This document shows positions 7,628 through 14,102 of a stretch of DNA of 24,587 nucleotides, piece by piece. A model generated the notes under the pieces. That model was not told where the DNA came from. It did not search any database and was given only the letters and a program-made list of their open reading frames with translations. This DNA comes from Planctomycetota bacterium (GTDB taxonomy: Bacteria; Planctomycetota; PUPC01; DSUN01). Position 1 is the stretch's first letter. The number at the start of each line of letters is the position of its first letter. The DNA lies in contig VGYW01000082.1 of NCBI GenBank assembly GCA_016872875.1, positions 1-24,587 of the forward strand, in the 5' to 3' direction. Both the position numbers and the translations under genes were made by a program.

Positions 7628-8336
7628 AGAGAGCAGCCCCGACGTGACTTCGCAGATGCTCCCCGGAGGACTCGAGGAAGCTGTGGAGATCAAATCCGGT
7701 GAGTTCTCTGATGAACTGAAAGGCGTCCATACCCTCGAACAACACCCAGCTTTCTGCCAGCCTCGCAAGTGGCGATCTCAGGGAGGTTGTGCAGAAGACC
7801 AGCATCACCGGCACGAGTCGCTTGCGCTTGAGCGCCAGTGCCATGTCGTAGTCCGCCTGGATTCTCTTCGAATCCCCAATCTGGTAGCAGGAACGAACCT
7901 CGAAGGCGATCCCTTCATTGTCCGCCCACTTTCTTGGGAGCCGCGGGAGCGCCAAGCCCCCAATCTTCGCCCGTGGGATCATGCCATCCGTAGATCGTGC
8001 CTGAACTCGCCTGCCGATCCGCAGCTGAACTGAGAAGGAAAGCTCTCCCTTCGTCAGGCCAAAACGTGTCCCGATCAGGTAGGCGAACATCTCGCCGTAC
8101 ATATCCCCGATCTTCCGGTGCAGGGAAGTAACCAGGTTGCCGCCAATCCTGGCGGTCAGGTACCGGTCGTCATCAAGCCCGAGCGGCGCGAAGGCCGGAT
8201 CCCGCCTGATGAGTTCCCTGAATTGCTCCCGGCTTGTGACACCGGGGAAGCTCTGGTATGGGTCGTACTCCCGCACAAGGCCAAGATGGTGCCCCGCTAT
8301 CTCGAGAAGGTGTTGAGGCTCGATCTCGTCGGGCAC
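7617..8336 (-). CDS. putative type II restriction endonuclease
   Basis: A 239-residue protein that I assign as the endonuclease by position: directly after a controller gene, convergent with a methyltransferase. The GTG start at 8336 lies 5 bp after the controller stop, with AGGA just ahead. A PD-(D/E)xK-like core can be proposed: Asp117 in RSTDG, then a strand with Glu146 in AFEVRS, followed by a helix IQADYDMALALK. The usual lysine of ExK is an arginine here (Glu-Val-Arg). The C-terminal AFQFIRELTGFDLHSFLE segment resembles what I recall at the end of ApaLI-like restriction enzymes, but I could not confirm this. The recognition site is unknown. GC is low like the methyltransferase. Confidence 0.62.
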   Translation of the reverse strand: MPDEIEPQHLLEIAGHHLGLVREYDPYQSFPGVTSREQFRELIRRDPAFAPLGLDDDRYLTARIGGNLVTSLHRKIGDMYGEMFAYLIGTRFGLTKGELSFSVQLRIGRRVQARSTDGMIPRAKIGGLALPRLPRKWADNEGIAFEVRSCYQIGDSKRIQADYDMALALKRKRLVPVMLVFCTTSLRSPLARLAESWVLFEGMDAFQFIRELTGFDLHSFLESSGEHLRSHVGAALSKL

Positions 8337-8341
8337 TGATC

Positions 8342-8560
8342 CTACTCCAGGAAGCTGCGCATCGGGACCCCAATGGCAGAGGCTATCCTGCTAAGGGTCA
8401 CAACTGTGACGTTCTTCTCCCCGCGTTCCAAAGCCCCGACATATGTGCGATGCAGACCGCAAAGCTCACCGAGTTGCTCCTGACTGAGGCCCTTTGCCTG
8501 ACGGAACTCGCGGAGTCTCTTGCCAACAATCAGCGTTATGGCCTCGGCCTTGCGCGACAT
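8342..8560 (-). CDS. restriction-modification controller protein, XRE/HTH family
   Basis: A 72-residue helix-turn-helix protein of the size of known C (controller) proteins, which time endonuclease expression after the island enters a new host. The HTH is about residues 25-50, with LSQEQLGELCGLHRTYVGALERG, typical of the XRE fold (written in parts: LSQEQLGELCG then LHRTYVGALERG). The ATG at 8560 has GAGGG 4 nt upstream. A GTG at 8590 would add 10 residues (82 in all) but overlaps a candidate operator, so I prefer 8560. The gene precedes the endonuclease by 5 bp, so both are made from one message. Confidence 0.85.
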   Translation of the reverse strand: MSRKAEAITLIVGKRLREFRQAKGLSQEQLGELCGLHRTYVGALERGEKNVTVVTLSRIASAIGVPMRSFLE

Positions 8561-8588
8561 AGGGCCCTCGTCATGGGAAACAAAGAAC

Positions 8589-8630
8589 ACACACCTTGTA
8601 CCGGATCACGGCATAGGTGTCTACATTCTA
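8589..8630 (-). promoter_or_regulatory. candidate promoter and operator of the controller-endonuclease operon
   Basis: On the minus strand a TAGAAT -10 box lies at 8630-8625; its -35 box is poor, as expected for a promoter that needs an activator. Next to it are half-sites AGACACCT (8622-8615) and AGGTGTGT (8596-8589), a 7-of-8 inverted repeat with an 18-bp spacer. Controller proteins bind paired half-sites at such places. No match to a published C-box is claimed. Confidence 0.35.
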
Positions 8631-8773
8631 GAGATAGCAGCCAAGCACCTGCCCGGATGGGGGGCAGACAGGGCCAGTCACCCGCCTCGCCATGTGTGAT
8701 CGAGTCTGCGCTACGGTTGAGGCGCGGTCCTTTGCTGGATGCGCCCCAGAAGCGCCTTCCGTCGCGTTCGGCC

Positions 8774-8802
8774 TTGACGGGCGGGGGGGAAAGTGACAGA
8801 AT
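8774..8802 (+). promoter_or_regulatory. sigma70-like promoter of the SUMF1-like lipoprotein gene
   Basis: TTGACG (8774-8779), a 17-bp spacer and CAGAAT (8797-8802), with predicted start near 8809 and the ATG at 8841. The rest of 8631-8773 shows no gene or clear structure. Confidence 0.5.
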
Positions 8803-8840
8803 GGGCGGCGGCGGAGGCGGCTCGGTGGAGAGGAGCGGGG

Positions 8841-9830
8841 ATGTCACTTGGGCGGTTGGCGGTGGTTGCGTTGGCCTGCGTCGCGGTGGGTTGCGGGCTG
8901 AAGATGCCGCCAGGCGTGGAGCACTCGGGCGATGGGTGGGAGAATGGGCTGGGGATGAAGTTCGTGCTCGTGCCGCCCGGCGAGTTCGTGATGGGCAGCA
9001 CGCCAGAGGAGCACAAGGCGCTCATCGCGCGTGTGGGCGAGGGGAAGATTCGGCCCGAGCGGGTCGCCGTCGAGAAGCCGGCGCACCTCGTGCGGATCAC
9101 GCGGCCATTGCTCTTCGGGAAGCACGAGGTTACGGTCGCGCTGTTCCGCAGCTTCGCCGAGGCGACGGGCTACAAGACCGATGCCGAGCGGGGCGGCGGC
9201 TCGCATGTCCACGGCGGCACCGACGCGTGGGACAAGACTGCGGGCACAAGCTGGCGGAAGCCCGGCTTCGAGCAGGCCGACGCCCATCCCGTCGTGTGCG
9301 TGAGTTGGCGCGATGCGCAGGGCTTCATCGCCTGGCTCAACCGGGCCGACGCGAAGAAGCCACGCGGCTGGGCCTATCGCCTGCCGTCCGAGGCCGAATG
9401 GGAGTGGGCCGCCCGCGGCCCCGAGCGCTTCGAGTGGGCCTGGGGCAACGATTGGGATGGCACGCGAGCCAGCTTTGCCGACAAGCGGTCGGGCCTGCCC
9501 TGGGGCGACCAGACAAGCGACGACGGCCACGCCCGCACCGCGCCCGTCGGCTCCTACAGCCCCAAGGGCGACACCCCCCTCGGCCTCGCCGACATGACGG
9601 GCAACGTCTGGGAGTGGTGCCTCGACTGGTTCGACCCCGCCTACTACCAGCGCTCGCCCGAGAAGGACCCCGTGAATGCGAAGGAGGGCAACCGCCGCGT
9701 CGAGCGGGGCGGCAGTTGGGCCTTCACGCCCGACTACTGCCGCACCGCATTCCGCTTTGCCCTGGAGCCGGGCGAGAGCTATGATACCCTCGGCTTCAGG
9801 GTGGTGCTGGCGAAGAAGGGCACCCCGTGA
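8841..9830 (+). CDS. SUMF1/FGE-sulfatase-domain lipoprotein
   Basis: A 329-residue lipoprotein with a formylglycine-generating-enzyme-like fold. The ATG at 8841 has AGGAG 5 nt upstream and gives a signal peptide ending AVGC (Cys18). Family landmarks run in order: GMKFVLVPPGEFVMGS, RLPSEAEWEWAAR, GLADMTGNVWEWCLDW, and RGGSWAFTPDYCRTAFRFAL near the end with LGFRVV. True formylglycine enzymes have two active-site cysteines in GGSxxCxxxxC. Here the first position is Phe and only the second Cys remains, so sulfatase activation is unlikely. Such domains in this group of bacteria also serve as carbohydrate- or protein-binding or surface modules. It is followed by the GH20 gene on the same strand, suggesting a role at the cell surface in glycan handling, as inference. 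Confidence 0.88.
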   Translation: MSLGRLAVVALACVAVGCGLKMPPGVEHSGDGWENGLGMKFVLVPPGEFVMGSTPEEHKALIARVGEGKIRPERVAVEKPAHLVRITRPLLFGKHEVTVALFRSFAEATGYKTDAERGGGSHVHGGTDAWDKTAGTSWRKPGFEQADAHPVVCVSWRDAQGFIAWLNRADAKKPRGWAYRLPSEAEWEWAARGPERFEWAWGNDWDGTRASFADKRSGLPWGDQTSDDGHARTAPVGSYSPKGDTPLGLADMTGNVWEWCLDWFDPAYYQRSPEKDPVNAKEGNRRVERGGSWAFTPDYCRTAFRFALEPGESYDTLGFRVVLAKKGTP

Positions 9831-9833
9831 GAT

Positions 9834-9914
9834 GTCCCTGTGGTCCCTGTTGTCCCTGGGGTCCCTGTGGTCCCTGACGGGAGGGACCACAGGGACAACA
9901 GGGACCACAGGGAC
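9834..9914. repeat. fold-back tandem repeat, 9-bp GTCCCTGTG units
   Basis: Five 9-bp units of GTCCCTGnn (9834-9876) are followed after a 5-nt break by their reverse complement in four units (9882-9914). The outer arms 9834-9857 and 9891-9914 are perfectly complementary over 24 bp. It fills the gap between the SUMF1-like stop and the GH20 ribosome site and could fold in mRNA. Confidence 0.93.
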
Positions 9915-9939
9915 CGTGCACTGCAAGGAGGACCACGAG

Positions 9940-12900
9940 ATGGTCTGGAGGCTTCTGCCAATGGCTGCTATCTTGGCGATGGCCTTGTCAGCCCGCTCGG
10001 CTGAGCCCGAGGGGGCCGCCGCCCTCCGCCTCGTGCCGTTCCCCAAGGAGGTGAAGCTGGCCGGGGGCCGCTTCGCCCTCGGCCGGCCGCTCGTGCTGGC
10101 GATTGACACAGAGGATGTGGGCACAATGATCGGGCCGGAGTTGGCGCGGCTAGGGCTGAAGCCGCCCGCCGCGGTTCGGTCGCTGGTGAAGGCCCAGCCG
10201 CCGTGCGTGCTGGAACTCGCGCCGGCGGGTGAGCTGAAGCTCAGGGCGCCTGGCCCGGCGCTTCGTGAGGGGGCAGGGGAGGAAGACTACGTGCTCGAGG
10301 TCGGCGAGGACTTCGTCTCTATTCGCGCGAACGCACGCGCCGGCCTTCTCTACGGCGTCCAGACCCTCTGCCAGCTCATCAGGGCGAATCTGAGGGACAA
10401 GGGGATTCCCTGCCTCACGATCCGCGACTGGCCGTCGCTGCGGTGGCGGTGCTTCCAGGACGACCTGACCCGCGGCCCGAGCTCGACCCTCGACGAGCTG
10501 AAGCGCGAGGTGACGCTGGGCGCTTTCCTCAAGATGAATCTCTTTACCTACTACATGGAGCACCAATACGCCTTCGCCAAGCACCCAGTCATCGGGCCAA
10601 AGGACGGCTCGCTCCTGCCCGATGAGCTGAAGGCGCTCGTGTCCTTCGGCAAGCCGCTCGGCGTGGACATCCTGGGCAACCAGCAGTCGTTCGGCCACTT
10701 CGGCCACATTCTCAAGCACGACCAGTACAAGCACCTCCAGGAGGTCGGCGGCGTCCTCTGCCCGACGAAGGAAGAAAGCTACAAGCTGCTGGACGATCTC
10801 TACTCCGAGGTCATCCCCCTTCTGCCGTTCCCCTTCTTCAACGTCTGCTGCGACGAGACGTGGGGCTTGGGCAAGGGGCCGTCGAAGGAACTCGCCGACA
10901 AGATCGGCGTCGGGGGCGTCTACGCCGGCCACCTGCGCCGCATCCACGACCTGCTCAAGGACAAGTATGGCAAGCGGATGATGATGTGGGGGGACATCAT
11001 CCTCCAGCACCCCGAGCACCTGAAGGAGATACCGAAGGACACGATCATGCTCACCTGGGGCTATGACCCGCGGGCGAGCTTCGAGCACCAGATCGTGCCC
11101 TTCGCCAAATCGGGCTACGAGTTCTTCGTCTGCCCCGGCGTGAACAACTGGAGCCGTATCCTGCCCGACTTCGGGGCGTCGGTCGTGAACATCCAGAACT
11201 TCGTCCGCGACGGCGCCAAGCACGGCGCGCTCGGCATGCTCAACACCTCGTGGGACGATGACGGCGAGAACGTGAACGCCCCGAACTGGCACGGCTTCGC
11301 CTGGGGCGCGGAGTGCGCCTGGAACGCCTCGAAGACCGACTACGCCGACTTCAGCCGCCGCATCGGCGCCGTCCTCTTCGGCGAGAAGACCGACCATTTC
11401 GGCCAGGCCATTGACCTGCTGGCGAAGACCCATCGCCTGCCCGGCATGGGCGGCATGCACAATGGGCGGTTCTGGCAGGACGACCTGGGGGCGATGAAGA
11501 CGAGCATGGCAGTGGAGGTGGCCAATGCTGGGCGTCTCTGGGAACTGGTCCGTCCAGCCATCGAGCATCTGAAGGCCTGCAAGAAGGAAGCGACGGCCAA
11601 CGCCGAACTCCTCGATGCTTTCCTCTTCGGGGCTCGGCGCATGGAGTTCATGGCCATGCGCGTGGCTCACCGCCGCGAGATGGCTTCCTACTACGCCACA
11701 GCCTGCGAGGAGCGCGGGGACGACGCGCTGTGGCTCCTCGAGAAGGTCGAGGGCATCACCCTGCGCCAGCGCGACACCTACGAAAGCCTGGGGACGGAGT
11801 TCGCCGAGCTGTGGATGCGCGAGAACCGCCCCTATGCCCTCGACTGGACGATGGGCCGCTACAAGGCCGCCGTCGCCCGCTACGACGCCCTGGCCAAGCG
11901 CCTCGCGGCCATCCGCAAGGACGCCGAGGGCGGCAAGCCTCTCCCTGCCCCGAGCCAGGTCGGCCTCGGCATCCTCGAACTCGGCGTCCGCAAGACCCGA
12001 GCCGACAAGGTCATCCAAGAGCCGCTGAAGCCCGACGCGCCCTGGCTGGACAAGAGCGCAACCCACCGACTGGGTCTGGTGGTGAGCGCGGGCAAGAGCG
12101 ACCGGGCCGACCTGCCCGTCGAGCTCGACATCCGTGTCCCCGCCAACCTGCCTTCGCGTCGCGTGCGGGTGTTCCGAACGGACGGCGAGAAGCCGGCCGA
12201 GCTTCTCGCGCAGCTCGACCCGTCGGATAAGCCCGGCCAGGCGCGCCTCGTGTTCCTGCTCGACGGCGCGCTCGAAAAGGGGAGGCAGGCGACCCTTCAC
12301 ATCTACCTGGGCCTGCCGATGGACGAGCCAGGCCCGCCTCCGCCACGAGCGGCCTTGACCAGCCCCGCGCCCAAGGGGATGAAGTGGCTGGAGAACGACA
12401 AGGTGAAGTTGCTCCTCGGCCCCGAGGGCGCGCACATCTACCGCTGGGAGATCAAGGCGCTGGGCAACCGCGACGTGACGATGCCAGGCGAGACGGGCTG
12501 GGCCGGCTTCGGCGACGTGGGCGGCGAGCATCGCAGCGCGAAGAACGAGTTGAAGTGCGTCGCCAGCGGGCCGGCGCTCGTGCGCTATGTTTGCACGGAC
12601 GAACACGGACTGACACGGACGATCAGCCTGTTCGCCGGGGCGTCGTGGGCCGAGGTGACGCTGAACTCGCCGGTGGGCTACTTCTGGGCCTTCGATGACC
12701 CTAAGAACTTCGCCGCCGACGGCCCGACGCCCGGCCAATACATCTTCTCAAACGGGGCAACAGGCCCCGTGGGCAAGGAGGCCGACGGCGTGAGCGCCCA
12801 GGTGCACGCGGGCGGCGCGCACTGGGGCGTCAAGTTCCTCCCCGACAAGTGGCTGCTGGGAATGCTCACGCCCGAGGTGGCGACGACCCACGTCGTCGCC

Positions 12901-13074
12901 CCCGGCGCGGGCGCCGGCGGAGTTGGCATCGAGCGGGGCGGGGGCGCGAGCCACTTCGTCATCTACGCGGGCGCGCTCGACGGGAAGCCGGCCGATCTGA
13001 TGAGCCGCCTCCAGCGCACCCTCGACTTCCGCACCCCGCCCGAGATCACTCTCTACGCCCTCCAAGCGCGGTAG
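9940..13074 (+). CDS. secreted GH20-type beta-N-acetylhexosaminidase, long C-terminal extension
   Basis: A 1044-residue exported enzyme expected to remove terminal beta-linked N-acetylhexosamine from glycans. The ATG has AAGGAGG 8 nt upstream. The signal peptide ends near ALSARSA. Residues about 25-170 are a GH20b-like domain (RLVPFPKEVKLAGGRFALG, EDYVLEV, LLYGVQTLCQLI). The barrel follows, with RWRCFQDDL in place of the usual R-G-x-x-x-D, and the catalytic acid pair Asp305-Glu306 in NVCCDETWG. Residues about 640-1044 form an extension I do not recognise, beta-rich by eye, with no membrane anchor. Length is well above a simple GH20. It follows the SUMF1-like gene by 109 bp and converges on cysK. 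Substrate detail is unknown. Confidence 0.85.
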   Translation: MVWRLLPMAAILAMALSARSAEPEGAAALRLVPFPKEVKLAGGRFALGRPLVLAIDTEDVGTMIGPELARLGLKPPAAVRSLVKAQPPCVLELAPAGELKLRAPGPALREGAGEEDYVLEVGEDFVSIRANARAGLLYGVQTLCQLIRANLRDKGIPCLTIRDWPSLRWRCFQDDLTRGPSSTLDELKREVTLGAFLKMNLFTYYMEHQYAFAKHPVIGPKDGSLLPDELKALVSFGKPLGVDILGNQQSFGHFGHILKHDQYKHLQEVGGVLCPTKEESYKLLDDLYSEVIPLLPFPFFNVCCDETWGLGKGPSKELADKIGVGGVYAGHLRRIHDLLKDKYGKRMMMWGDIILQHPEHLKEIPKDTIMLTWGYDPRASFEHQIVPFAKSGYEFFVCPGVNNWSRILPDFGASVVNIQNFVRDGAKHGALGMLNTSWDDDGENVNAPNWHGFAWGAECAWNASKTDYADFSRRIGAVLFGEKTDHFGQAIDLLAKTHRLPGMGGMHNGRFWQDDLGAMKTSMAVEVANAGRLWELVRPAIEHLKACKKEATANAELLDAFLFGARRMEFMAMRVAHRREMASYYATACEERGDDALWLLEKVEGITLRQRDTYESLGTEFAELWMRENRPYALDWTMGRYKAAVARYDALAKRLAAIRKDAEGGKPLPAPSQVGLGILELGVRKTRADKVIQEPLKPDAPWLDKSATHRLGLVVSAGKSDRADLPVELDIRVPANLPSRRVRVFRTDGEKPAELLAQLDPSDKPGQARLVFLLDGALEKGRQATLHIYLGLPMDEPGPPPPRAALTSPAPKGMKWLENDKVKLLLGPEGAHIYRWEIKALGNRDVTMPGETGWAGFGDVGGEHRSAKNELKCVASGPALVRYVCTDEHGLTRTISLFAGASWAEVTLNSPVGYFWAFDDPKNFAADGPTPGQYIFSNGATGPVGKEADGVSAQVHAGGAHWGVKFLPDKWLLGMLTPEVATTHVVAPGAGAGGVGIERGGGASHFVIYAGALDGKPADLMSRLQRTLDFRTPPEITLYALQAR
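12594..12620 (+). repeat. three CACGGAC units at 10-bp period inside the GH20 gene
   Basis: CACGGAC starts at 12594, 12604 and 12614, the same core and period as the intergenic repeat at 3537-3607. It is read in frame as TDEHGLTRT and does not disturb the protein. Confidence 0.7.
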
Positions 13075-13098
13075 GGCGTGTATGTTTGCACGCGGGCT

Positions 13099-14025
13099 TC
13101 ATCCCTCGGCCAGCGGCGTGCTCAGGTAGCGCTCGCCGGTGTCGGGCAGGAAGGTGACGACGGTCTTGCCCTTGTTGGTGGGGCGGCGTGCGACCTGGAG
13201 GGCGGCCCAGACGTTGGCCCCCGCCGATATGCCGGCGAGGATGCCCTCCTTCCTCGCAAGCAGCTTCGCCGTCTCGAGGGCGTCCTCGTTCGTGCAGACG
13301 ATGATCTCGTCGAGGAGGTCGCGGCGGAGGACGTCGGGGATGAAGTTCGCGCCGATGCCCTGTATCTTGTGGGGGCCGGGCTTGCCGCCGGAGAGGAGTG
13401 GCGAGGCGGCGGGCTCGACGGCGATGGCCTTGACGCCGGGCTTGCGGGCCTTGAACACCTCGGCGCAGCCGGTTATCGTGCCGCCCGTGCCCACGCCGGC
13501 CACGACGATGTCCACCGCCCCGTCGGTGTCGCGCCATATCTCCTCGGCGGTCGTGCGGCGGTGGACGTCCACGTTGGCGGGGTTCTGGAACTGCTGGGGC
13601 ATGAAGCTGTTCGGGGTGGAGCGGAGGATTTCTTCGGCCTTGCGCACCGCGCCGTTCATCCCCTCGGAGCCTGGGGTGAGGACGAGCTCGGCGCCGAGCA
13701 TCGCCAGCAGCGCACGGCGCTCCACGGTCATCGTGTCGGGCATCGTGAGGATGAGGCGGTAGCCGCGCGCGGCGCACACGAAGGCGAGGGCGATCCCCGT
13801 GTTGCCAGAGGTCGGCTCCACGATCACCGTGCCCGCCTTCACCTTGCCCTCCCGCTCGGCGGCCTCGATCATCGAGACCCCGATGCGGTCCTTCACGCTG
13901 TGGAGGGGGTTGCAGAACTCGCACTTGACGAGCACGTCGGCGGCGCAGCCCGCGGCCATGCGGCGCAGGCGGACCAGCGGGGTGTTGCCCACGGCCTGGG
14001 TGATGTCGGCGAAGACTTGAGGCAC
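13099..14025 (-). CDS. cysK: cysteine synthase (O-acetylserine sulfhydrylase)
   Basis: A 308-residue PLP enzyme that makes cysteine from O-acetylserine and sulfide in the cytoplasm. The GTG at 14025 is preceded by GGAG about 8 nt upstream; the open frame extends to 14106 but only through a palindromic repeat. The PLP lysine is Lys45 in HSVKDR. The substrate loop is TSGNTG (72-77), the phosphate-binding loop is GVGTGGT, and the C-terminal SAGAN serine is present. All key residues of the family are intact. It lies 77 bp after the HzsA-like gene on the same strand, so read-through is possible. The homologue CysM cannot be strictly excluded, but the motifs fit CysK. Confidence 0.94.
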   Translation of the reverse strand: MPQVFADITQAVGNTPLVRLRRMAAGCAADVLVKCEFCNPLHSVKDRIGVSMIEAAEREGKVKAGTVIVEPTSGNTGIALAFVCAARGYRLILTMPDTMTVERRALLAMLGAELVLTPGSEGMNGAVRKAEEILRSTPNSFMPQQFQNPANVDVHRRTTAEEIWRDTDGAVDIVVAGVGTGGTITGCAEVFKARKPGVKAIAVEPAASPLLSGGKPGPHKIQGIGANFIPDVLRRDLLDEIIVCTNEDALETAKLLARKEGILAGISAGANVWAALQVARRPTNKGKTVVTFLPDTGERYLSTPLAEG

Positions 14026-14043
14026 GGCTTGCTCCTTCTGCCT

Positions 14044-14090
14044 GATTGATCGATCGAATCGAGCGATTCGATCGAATCGATCGATTCCCT
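14044..14090. repeat. palindromic ATCGAATCG-type repeat between HzsA-like gene and cysK
   Basis: Overlapping perfect palindromes: CGATTCGATCGAATCG (14064-14079) and GAATCGATCGATTC (14074-14087), with further GATCGATCGAATC copies to the left. It is the same design as the other fold-back repeats but with yet another sequence. Confidence 0.88.
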
Positions 14091-14102
14091 CGAATCGCGG
14101 GC

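Noticed and set aside
8258..9784. Long plus-strand frame overlapping the controller and SUMF1-like genes
   Set aside because: Arginine-rich low-complexity translation, crosses a real gene boundary and conflicts with two supported genes.
8841..9830. Functional formylglycine-generating enzyme
   Set aside because: The first of the two active-site cysteines is missing.
10150..12738. Long minus-strand frame opposite the GH20 gene
   Set aside because: Shadow frame due to high GC; no signal peptide, motifs or ribosome site.
12586..13092. 12-bp identical word TATGTTTGCACG at 12586 and 13081
   Set aside because: Only two copies, no shared flanks; may be chance.
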